Shown: positions 1-5,394 of the stretch, piece after piece | How the letters are laid out: every line of letters begins with the position of its first letter | How positions within the stretch are numbered: position 1 is the first letter of the stretch | From: Chitinophagaceae bacterium | Lineage (GTDB): Bacteria > Bacteroidota > Bacteroidia > Chitinophagales > Chitinophagaceae | DNA length: 5,394 nucleotides | Assembly: GCA_947378615.1 (NCBI GenBank) | Contig: CANCKV010000276.1 | Coordinates: 1-5,394 of the forward strand | Direction of reading: 5' to 3' | The notes under the pieces: model-generated | Database searches by the model: none | What the model was told of the DNA's origin: nothing | What the model saw: only the letters and a program-made list of their open reading frames with translations | Position numbers and translations under genes: made by a program

Positions 1-566
1 TCAATATAAATTTTAAACTCGAATTAAAGATATCACTGACGAACAACCTACTCATTAACAATAAATTATCCATACGACTAATCAAAAGCAATGCCCAATG
101 AGTTACTTTCAATACCCTACCAACTACTTATCATTCTCATACATTCACCTTCAATTCCCGACCAATCACTAGCTATTCCATCCTTATCCATTGAATAGCA
201 AATCAATTTAATGTCATTGCCCTACTTTAATTTTAAATAGTCAACATTTTATCAAAGAAAATCTTACTCAAAATTCTATTTCTTAAATTATACACTTCTA
301 ACAATTTAAGTTCCCATTCACCCCTATCAATTTTCCATTTACCCAAAACCAAGCATTCTACCCCAAAAGCTTGCAAATTATCCCTTCCATTTTTTTGAAG
401 AATTTTCTTGGAACATTTTTGCTAAAAATATTATTTCACGAAAAGTCACAGATTAAATGCAAATGCAATCATCTATAATTAAGGCCTTATTATGGGTAAT
501 TGACTTTGTAATTTTCTTGTCATTTGTGATAAAATTAATTAATCATCTAAAAAAATTATTAAGAAC
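1..566. other. Gene-free upstream region with strong C-over-G skew
   Basis: I find no convincing gene in this stretch. The first ~420 bases are very poor in G on the + strand: bases 121-180 contain 21 C and 2 G, and bases 301-360 contain 19 C and 2 G. The - strand is therefore G-rich there, as coding strands in this window tend to be. Three short open stretches without a good start lie on the - strand (233-421, 117-221 and 1-127), which could be the remains of a decayed gene or chance. Just before the receptor start, TTTG (505-508) followed 21 bases later by TAAAATTA (530-537), or TAATTTTC (509-516), weakly resemble the Bacteroidota -33/-7 promoter (TTTG / TAnnTTTG). Neither match is good enough to call a promoter. 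Confidence 0.5.
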
Positions 567-2954
567 ATGTTTAACTCAACAAAAAAAGCAATCTTCATTT
601 TCGCTTGTTTGGTAGGGATTTTATACACTAACAAATCTATTGCTCAAACACAGACAAAATCTTTAAAGGGAGAATTAATGGCAGAAATCAGTCATCAGCC
701 AATCAGTGGAGCAACAATAGTATTGATGCAAAACCAACAAAAGGTTTCGGCAATTTCTGATAGTTCTGGAAATTTCAAGTTTACTAATCTATCGTTAGGA
801 CGATGGCAGTTAATGGTAAATGCTGTAGGTTATGAACCCAAAACGGCTAGTGAAATATTAGTTACAGTAGGAAAGGAAGCAGTAGTAGAATTGGAACTCG
901 TTGAAAAATATCATAGCCTAAAAGAAGTAACTATTGAAGGATTTTCATCCAAAAACAAGACCAATAACGATTTGGTTTTGGTTAGTGGTCGTTCCTTTAA
1001 TGTAGAAGACACCAAACGTTATGCTGGAAGTTTGGGAGATCCTTCAAAAATGGCCGCAAATTTTGCAGGGGTTGTTGGTGCAAATGATGCGAGGAATGAC
1101 ATTGTAATCAGAGGAAACTCCCCAATAGGATTATTATGGGAATTTGAGGGGCTCAACATTCCCAACCCCAATCATTTTGGTTCATTAGGAAGTAGTGGTG
1201 GTCCTGTAAGCATGTTGAACAATAATTTGCTCGACAAATCTGATTTTCTTACAGGAGCATTCCCCGCTATGTATGGTAATGCATTAGCTGGTGTTTTTGA
1301 TTTAAAGTTGAGAAAAGGCAATAATGATAAACATGAATTTGTTTTCCAAAGTGGATTCAATGGAATGGAATTGGGTGCTGAAGGTCCTTTCTCTAAAAAG
1401 AGCAAGGCATCCTATCTTGTGGATTATCGCTATTCTTCTTTAGAATTGTTCAAGAAATTCGGCATGAATGTCGGCACAGGAACAGCCATTCCAGTTTATC
1501 AGGATCTGTCTTTCAAGATTGTTATTCCCGACAAACATAAAGGGACTTGGACATTTTTTGGCTTGGGAGGAAACAGCAAAGTAAACTTTATGGGAAACGA
1601 AGTTGACACTACTCAAACAAACCTATACGGTACCGAAAACACAAATACTAAAGTAAAATATTACACAGGTATTACAGGCTTAAGTTACGATAGATTATTA
1701 TCTGAAAAAACGAGAGGAAAATTCATTTTAGGCGTAACTGCAACAGATGAGAAGTTCAATGGCGACTCGATTAGCGTAATAACAAGGCAAGCATTCCCTA
1801 GTGGAGAAGGTCGTTTCCAAACACAAAAACTTTCTGCAATTGCTAACCTAAGCCATAAAATAGATTACACCCAATCTATTACTTCCGGACTACAAGCCGA
1901 TTGGAATTTTTATAGCCTTTATAGCGCTGATATTTATTCAGGAACTGATAAGTTGACCACTGTTTCACAAAAAGGGAATACATTTCTTCTACAAGGATTT
2001 TCCCAATGGAAATGGAGGGCAACCCCAATATGGACAATTGAAGCAGGACTTCATGCTCAATTCCTTACTTTAAATAAAAACTTTTCTCCTGAACCAAGAG
2101 CCTCTATTCAATACAAAATCTCAAATAAACAATCCTTGTCATTTGGATATGGGCTTCATTCACAAATGCAAATCCTGCCTCTTTATTTTTATCAAAGTCT
2201 GATTAATAATAAGGTATATGAAAATAATAAGTCCCTAGATTTCACGAAAAGTAATCACCTAGTGTTAGGTTATGATTGGTTGTTTGGGAAAAATAGCCGT
2301 ATCAAATTGGAAGCCTATTATCAACGGTTATCCTCTGTGCCTGTCCAAAGTTATAATTCCTCTTATTCTGCCCTTAATACTGGAAATGATTTTGGTTATG
2401 AATATAAGGACAGTTTGCAGAATAATGGTTCGGGGAAAAACTATGGAATAGAGTTGACGCTTGAACATTTCTATAGCAAAGGATTCTATTATCTATTCAC
2501 TACAAGTCTGTTTAATTCAGTTTACAAAGGCAGTGATAGAACAGAAAGGAGTACTGCTTTTAACAATCAATATGTAAGTAACTTTTTGTTGGGAAAAGAA
2601 TGGCAGATTAACGAGGAAAAAGACAATGTGCTATCCTTCAACCTAAAGATGTCTATTGCAGGTGGTAAAAAAGAAACGCCTATTGATTATAACGCTTCAG
2701 TATTGGCAGGCAAGGCCGTATATGATAATACTAAAGCGTATTCTATTCAAGAATCACCATATTTTAGGACGGACATTAAGATTGCATGGAGGAAAAATGG
2801 GAAACACCTAACACAGGAATTAGCCATTGATTTGCAAAATGTAACAAATCATCAAAACATCTTTATGAACACCTATAACCCACGAACACATAAGACTGTT
2901 TATGAATATCAACAAGGATTTTTTCCTGTACCAACCTATCGGTTAACATTTTAA
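567..2954 (+). CDS. TonB-dependent outer-membrane receptor with carboxypeptidase-regulatory-like domain
   Basis: This is a complete 795-residue outer-membrane receptor that should import an unidentified ligand using energy from the TonB-ExbB-ExbD complex. Residues 1-26 form a signal peptide (KK near the N-terminus, hydrophobic stretch 8-20, likely cleavage after SIA26 before Q27). Residues ~32-112 look like the carboxypeptidase-D regulatory-like beta-sandwich (ISGATIVLM, DSSGNFKF, VGYEP). LKEVTIEG at 118-125 sits where Bacteroidota receptors carry the TonB-box-like segment. The plug follows, with NDIVIRGNSP at 177-186 and the plug end FPAMYGNALAGVFDLKLRKG at 232-251. The rest is beta-barrel, including SPEPRASIQY (507-516), SFGYGLHSQ (525-533), DLQNVTNHQNIF (755-766) and a C-terminal Phe typical of outer-membrane proteins. 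The start is chosen because the signal peptide begins there; the sequence before it is A/T-rich with no Shine-Dalgarno motif. No SusD partner or FecI/FecR-type regulator is nearby, so the substrate cannot be inferred. Confidence 0.93.
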   Translation: MFNSTKKAIFIFACLVGILYTNKSIAQTQTKSLKGELMAEISHQPISGATIVLMQNQQKVSAISDSSGNFKFTNLSLGRWQLMVNAVGYEPKTASEILVTVGKEAVVELELVEKYHSLKEVTIEGFSSKNKTNNDLVLVSGRSFNVEDTKRYAGSLGDPSKMAANFAGVVGANDARNDIVIRGNSPIGLLWEFEGLNIPNPNHFGSLGSSGGPVSMLNNNLLDKSDFLTGAFPAMYGNALAGVFDLKLRKGNNDKHEFVFQSGFNGMELGAEGPFSKKSKASYLVDYRYSSLELFKKFGMNVGTGTAIPVYQDLSFKIVIPDKHKGTWTFFGLGGNSKVNFMGNEVDTTQTNLYGTENTNTKVKYYTGITGLSYDRLLSEKTRGKFILGVTATDEKFNGDSISVITRQAFPSGEGRFQTQKLSAIANLSHKIDYTQSITSGLQADWNFYSLYSADIYSGTDKLTTVSQKGNTFLLQGFSQWKWRATPIWTIEAGLHAQFLTLNKNFSPEPRASIQYKISNKQSLSFGYGLHSQMQILPLYFYQSLINNKVYENNKSLDFTKSNHLVLGYDWLFGKNSRIKLEAYYQRLSSVPVQSYNSSYSALNTGNDFGYEYKDSLQNNGSGKNYGIELTLEHFYSKGFYYLFTTSLFNSVYKGSDRTERSTAFNNQYVSNFLLGKEWQINEEKDNVLSFNLKMSIAGGKKETPIDYNASVLAGKAVYDNTKAYSIQESPYFRTDIKIAWRKNGKHLTQELAIDLQNVTNHQNIFMNTYNPRTHKTVYEYQQGFFPVPTYRLTF

Positions 2955-3024
2955 CCATATACTTTTATCGACTAAATTATTTTAGGTATGTGTTCGGTCA
3001 TTAATTCTCAAAATTATCATCCAA

Positions 3025-3115
3025 AAAGGATTTTTGTTTTCTAATATATTCGTCAGCAGTTTCGATTGACCTCTTTTATAGGGTAATTGGAAATTTAGGC
3101 AATCAAAAATCCTTT
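3025..3115. repeat. Widely spaced 12-bp perfect inverted repeat
   Basis: AAAGGATTTTTG at 3025-3036 and its exact reverse complement CAAAAATCCTTT at 3104-3115 bracket 67 bases downstream of the receptor gene and just left of the palindrome array. The arms are AT-rich and the loop is long, so this may be chance. It could also be a distal stem in the receptor 3' untranslated region. No coding sequence or transposase lies between the arms. Confidence 0.35.
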
Positions 3116-3153
3116 CAAACATCCTGCCGTAAAAAAACGGAGTGCAAGTTGAT

Positions 3154-3313
3154 ACTCAAACAGGCTAACTATAAACTTATATAAGCCGAGTGACCACTTG
3201 CAATGCCTGACGAATTAAAAGGGAACGAAAGTAGTCACTCGAACAGGCTAACTATAAACTTATATAAGCCGAGTGACCACTTACAATGCCTGACGAATTA
3301 AAAGGGAACAAAA
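3154..3313 (+). repeat. 83-bp near-identical tandem duplication inside the array
   Basis: Bases 3154-3230 and 3237-3313 match at 74 of 77 positions with an offset of exactly 83. The differences are 3158/3241, 3200/3283 and 3227/3310. The same 83-bp register, read from the GGAAC-like element, continues at 3139, 3222, 3305 and 3388, but the outer units are strongly diverged. Each 83-bp unit holds one AAGT-type and one GAGT-type palindrome. The near-identity of only the two middle copies points to a recent duplication or gene conversion within an older array. Confidence 0.85.
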
Positions 3314-3353
3314 AGTAAACACTTGAGCGTTCTGCCAAAAACTTATACTGTCT

Positions 3354-3365
3354 GAGTAGCTACTC
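3354..3365. repeat. Perfect 12-bp palindrome GAGTAGCTACTC
   Basis: This sixth element of the array is a perfect palindrome centred on AGCT. The next element repeats its core as AGTAGCTACT at 3396-3405, which is also perfect. Two-fold symmetry of this size is what a dimeric DNA-binding protein would recognise, but the binding role is inference. As RNA it would give hairpins without a proper loop, so intermolecular or neighbour-to-neighbour pairing would be likelier. Confidence 0.6.
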
Positions 3366-3448
3366 GGTTATCCTGCCTAGTACAAAAGGAACGCAAGTAG
3401 CTACTCGAGTATCTTGCCAAGCATTTGCATACTCTGAGTAACTACTTT

Positions 3449-3863
3449 CCTTCCCTAATTGATCAACAACTTGTGCCGTAGAAACGCTGACTCCGAAAAG
3501 GAACTAATAATCTGTATCAAGTCGATTTTTGTTACTTTTTTCAACAAACAAGAAAAATATTTGAAACCTATTAATGATATAAGATAATTTTCAATTGGAC
3601 GATGTTCATTTATAGTAAAAGGAAATTAGTTTGCTAAAACAAAATAGACTTAATCGAAAAAAATCAAGTGAGTTCATCATTATAATCATTCTAAATATTT
3701 AATCAATAGTATAAATTTTGAATGCTAGTTTCTAATGAAGAATAAGGCATTTAACATTCAATTATTTTCAAAATATTTTTCAGGAATAATTTTTAGAAAA
3801 TGCAATATTTAGTGATTCACAATCGATAAAAGAGTTTAAATTTATAAAAAAAACATAATTACT
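3449..3863. other. AT-rich intergenic stretch without recognisable genes
   Basis: This stretch runs from the array to the tRNA terminator. Bases 3449-3504 carry faint continuations of the array. The rest is very AT-rich and full of stop codons in all frames. The longest small + strand frame I noticed is a 25-codon one at 3735-3812, with no supporting signal. ATAAAAGAGTTT at 3826-3837 is an exact inverted copy of 3873-3884 in the left arm of the neighbouring terminator hairpin. Confidence 0.6.
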
Positions 3864-3900
3864 AAAAAGCCGAAACTCTTTTATACAAAGAGTTTCGGCT
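3864..3900 (-). terminator. Intrinsic terminator of the tRNA-Pro gene
   Basis: A perfect 14-bp stem (3868-3881 with 3887-3900) closes a 5-base loop. Read on the - strand, the stem ends in CGGCT followed by a short run of T (complement of AAAA at 3864-3867). It lies 9 bases beyond the 3' end of the tRNA gene. On the + strand the hairpin is followed by ACAATTAAG with no T run, so it should act mainly on - strand transcription. Confidence 0.88.
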
Positions 3901-3909
3901 ACAATTAAG

Positions 3910-3984
3910 TCGGGACGACTGGATTCGAACCAGCGACCTCACGCCCCCCAGACGTGAACGCTAACCGGGCTGCGCTACGTCCCG
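3910..3984 (-). tRNA. tRNA-Pro (anticodon GGG)
   Basis: The - strand folds as a full cloverleaf. The acceptor stem is CGGGACG/CGTCCCG with discriminator A at 3910. The D stem is GCGC/GCGT, the anticodon stem CACGT/GCGTG with loop CTGGGGG, and the T arm GCTGG-TTCGAAT-CCAGT. The anticodon GGG reads the proline codon CCC (and CCU by wobble). The C1-G72 pair fits bacterial tRNA-Pro. The 3' CCA is not encoded (the gene is followed by CTT), so it must be added by CCA nucleotidyltransferase. The gene stands alone with its own terminator and promoter box, divergent from the dihydroorotase-like gene. Confidence 0.97.
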
Positions 3985-4001
3985 AACTTTAAAAAGGTAT
4001 G

Positions 4002-4009
4002 CAAATATA
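4002..4009 (-). promoter_or_regulatory. Probable -7 box (TATATTTG) of the tRNA-Pro promoter
   Basis: On the - strand, TATATTTG is an exact match to the TAnnTTTG -7 consensus of Bacteroidota primary sigma factors. It ends 17 bases before the mature tRNA 5' end, leaving room for a short leader. I see no TTTG -33 element at the expected 19-21-base distance; the nearest TTTG (4042-4045) is 32 bases away. The box is therefore called on the -7 match and position alone. Confidence 0.6.
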
Positions 4010-4060
4010 GGTGAGTAGATTCTTTTTACGATTATCTTGCGCAAAATTTGAATTAAAATT

Positions 4061-5323
4061 ATGCAGTTATTAATTAAAAATGTATTGATTGCGGATATAA
4101 ATTCTCCTTTTTCTAACCTTAGAAAAGATATTCTAATAGAAGATGGTAAGATTATTTGTATAGATGACAATATTGCAAATAATAATTTTGAAGTAATAGA
4201 AGATGAAGATTTAATCATTTCTCAAGGATGGATAGATGTGTTTACAGACTTCTGTGATCCCGGATATGAGTATAAGGAATGTCTTGAATCAGGTGCGGAT
4301 GCTGCTATTGCTGGAGGTTTCTCTCATGTATTTGTAATTCCAAATACCAAGCCTGTTACTCAAAACAAATCTCAGGTTGCCTACATCGTCGAAAAAGCCA
4401 AGTTATTACCCATTAATATTTACCCCCTTGGCGCAGTTTCTAAAAATACAGAAGGAAAGGATTTGGCAGAGATGTATGAGATGAAACAAACAGGTGCGAT
4501 TGCCTTTTCAGATGGGCTTCATCCTGTTCAATCATCGGGACTTTTATTAAAGGCTCTTCAATATATCAATGCCTTTAACGGAACAATCATTCAAGTACCT
4601 ATTGACAAGAGTATTGGCTCTTTTGGATTGATGACCGAAGGCATTATCTCTACCCAATTAGGACTACCTGGAAGTCCTGCATTGTCGGAGATTCTAATCA
4701 TTAAAAGAGACCTCGACCTATTGAGATATACAAATAGTAAACTACATATTACAGGTGTTTCTACTGCTGAGAGCGTTGCCCTGATAGCGGCAGCAAAGAA
4801 GGAAGGATTAGCAGTGTCTTGTAGTGTCACCCCTTATCACCTATATTTTTGTGACGAAGACATGATTAGCTACGATACAAATTTGAAAGTCACTCCTCCT
4901 TTAAGAACAAGAACTGATATGATGGCATTGAGGGAGGCAGTTATTGACGGAACAATTGATTCGATTTCCACACATCATCTACCTCAAAATTGGGATAATA
5001 AGACCTGCGAATTTGAATATGCTGCAAACGGAATGATTGGTTTACAGACTAGCTTTTCAGTGGTCAACCAACTTCTAAGTGAATTATCACCTGAGAAAAT
5101 CTCCCAATTGTTCAGTACAAATGCTAGAAGTCTATTTAATTTACCCGAAAATAAAATTGAAGTGGGTGCAGCCTGCGACTTCACTTTATTTACCCAATCA
5201 GGTAATTCTACATTTAAGAAAGAGGAGAATAAAAGTAAATCTGCTAACAGTGCTTTTTTCGAAATTCCTCTTTCAGGAAAGGTGATTGGGGTTTATACTA
5301 AAGGGAAGTGGCATAAGAACTAA
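4061..5323 (+). CDS. Dihydroorotase-like amidohydrolase lacking metal ligands (PyrC paralogue)
   Basis: The 420-residue protein has the size and motif order of class I dihydroorotases (amidohydrolase superfamily), which close carbamoyl-aspartate to dihydroorotate in pyrimidine synthesis. Conserved landmarks are the start MQLLIKN, GWID (56-59), DPGYEYKE (66-73), AAIAGGF (81-87), PNT (94-96), GLPGSPA (201-207), VTPYHL (256-261), LKVTPPLR (275-282) and GMIGLQT (324-330). The catalytic residues are missing. The HxHxR of the first strand is F61-T-D63-F-C65. The DDG of the bridging-ligand segment is D151-G152. The HAED histidine is V179, the HVS histidine is G232, and the Asp of TDHAPH is H305. The frame is otherwise intact and well conserved, so this is a maintained protein, not a pseudogene. 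By analogy with inactive PyrC' of Pseudomonas, it may scaffold aspartate transcarbamoylase; that role is inference, since no pyrB is in view. It starts 76 bases from the divergent tRNA, with no Shine-Dalgarno motif. Confidence 0.9.
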   Translation: MQLLIKNVLIADINSPFSNLRKDILIEDGKIICIDDNIANNNFEVIEDEDLIISQGWIDVFTDFCDPGYEYKECLESGADAAIAGGFSHVFVIPNTKPVTQNKSQVAYIVEKAKLLPINIYPLGAVSKNTEGKDLAEMYEMKQTGAIAFSDGLHPVQSSGLLLKALQYINAFNGTIIQVPIDKSIGSFGLMTEGIISTQLGLPGSPALSEILIIKRDLDLLRYTNSKLHITGVSTAESVALIAAAKKEGLAVSCSVTPYHLYFCDEDMISYDTNLKVTPPLRTRTDMMALREAVIDGTIDSISTHHLPQNWDNKTCEFEYAANGMIGLQTSFSVVNQLLSELSPEKISQLFSTNARSLFNLPENKIEVGAACDFTLFTQSGNSTFKKEENKSKSANSAFFEIPLSGKVIGVYTKGKWHKN

Positions 5324-5367
5324 AAGAAAGTTGTAGGATTCAAGTTACAGGATCAGGTTAAAGGCAC

Positions 5368-5394
5368 ATGACAATAAAAAAGCTAGAAGAAAAA
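5368..5394 (+). CDS. Possible start of the next gene (truncated by the window edge)
   Basis: An ATG at 5368 opens a frame reading MTIKKLEEK to the last base. It lies 44 bases after the dihydroorotase-like stop codon on the same strand, a spacing compatible with co-transcription. The lysine/glutamate-rich N-terminus is typical of a cytoplasmic or membrane-protein start, but nine codons cannot identify a product. The only support is position, strand and the absence of a terminator in the gap. Confidence 0.4.

Larger units (their letters stand above)
3146..3448. repeat. Array of eight 13-bp semi-palindromes with 41-42-bp period
   Basis: Eight related 13-bp segments start at 3146, 3188, 3229, 3271, 3313, 3354, 3395 and 3436. 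Examples are AAGTAGTCACTCG, GAGTGACCACTTA, GAGTAGCTACTCG and AAGTAGCTACTCG. The intervals are 42, 41, 42, 42, 41, 41 and 41 bp, close to four turns of B-DNA. Odd-numbered segments begin AAGT and even-numbered ones begin GAGT, so neighbours are near reverse complements and can pair as hairpins with ~28-base loops. The intervening ~28 bases also share elements, mainly a CTGCC/GCCTG core and an A-rich run ending GGAAC. Degenerate continuations exist on the left (CCTGCC at 3123, resembling 3372) and right (ACTTGTGCC at 3468, AAAAGGAAC at 3496). No coding sequence is present. I do not recognise the family. Possible roles are phased protein-binding sites, a structured transcript, or a minisatellite-like repeat. 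Confidence 0.75.

Noticed and set aside
1172..1405. - strand open frame inside the receptor gene
   Set aside because: It lies antisense to the strongly supported plug/barrel coding sequence and has no independent signal.
567..2954. SusC-type glycan transporter of a polysaccharide utilisation locus
   Set aside because: The protein (795 residues) is shorter than typical SusC proteins (~1000), and no SusD, glycoside hydrolase or regulator lies alongside.
2941..2956. Terminator hairpin GGTTAA-CATT-TTAACC at the receptor stop
   Set aside because: The stem is only 6 bp and AT-rich, overlaps the last codons, and is not followed by a proper T run.
3146..3448. CRISPR array
   Set aside because: Only ~13 bases recur, with alternating orientation, and the intervening ~28 bases are themselves repeated and not unique. 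There are no cas genes and no conserved long repeat.
3146..3448. Integron attC cassette array
   Set aside because: The symmetric sites lack the RYYYAAC/GTTRRRY core pairs, there are no cassette genes between them, and no integrase is seen.
3735..3812. 25-codon + strand small ORF in the AT-rich intergenic region
   Set aside because: An ORF this short is expected by chance in such DNA, and there is no promoter or coding bias supporting it.
3961..4218. - strand open frame overlapping the tRNA and the start of the dihydroorotase-like gene
   Set aside because: It runs through the tRNA-Pro gene and antisense to a clear coding sequence, with no protein-like features of its own.

Overview
The window is AT-rich chromosomal DNA that looks like a member of the Bacteroidota, possibly near Pedobacter/Sphingobacterium (the finer placement is a guess). 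The grounds are: a TonB-dependent outer-membrane receptor with the N-terminal carboxypeptidase-regulatory-like domain typical of that phylum; starts preceded by A/T-rich sequence with no Shine-Dalgarno motif; a perfect TAnnTTTG -7 box upstream of the tRNA gene; a tRNA gene without encoded CCA; and a degenerate dihydroorotase paralogue of a kind I recall from this phylum.

Layout. Bases 1-566 hold no convincing gene; the first ~420 are strikingly poor in G on the + strand. Bases 567-2954 encode a complete 795-residue TonB-dependent receptor with no SusD-like or sigma/anti-sigma partner in view. Bases 2955-3867 are non-coding and contain the most unusual structure here: at least eight 13-bp imperfect palindromes (consensus roughly RAGTNNNYACTYG) between 3146 and 3448, placed every 41-42 bp and alternating in polarity, so that they form an 83-bp higher-order repeat. 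Two of the 83-bp units are nearly identical. An AT-rich stretch without recognisable features follows. On the - strand come a tRNA-Pro(GGG) gene (3910-3984), its intrinsic terminator (3864-3900) and its -7 promoter element (4002-4009). Divergent from it, 4061-5323 encodes a 420-residue dihydroorotase homologue in which essentially every metal-ligand position is replaced. A new reading frame probably starts at 5368 and runs off the window.

The genes do not form one pathway. The receptor is an outer-membrane import component of unknown substrate, the tRNA serves translation, and the dihydroorotase-like protein is most likely a non-catalytic paralogue with a structural or regulatory role, perhaps in pyrimidine synthesis. 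The candidates for something undescribed are the phased palindrome array and, second, the metal-site-less dihydroorotase.
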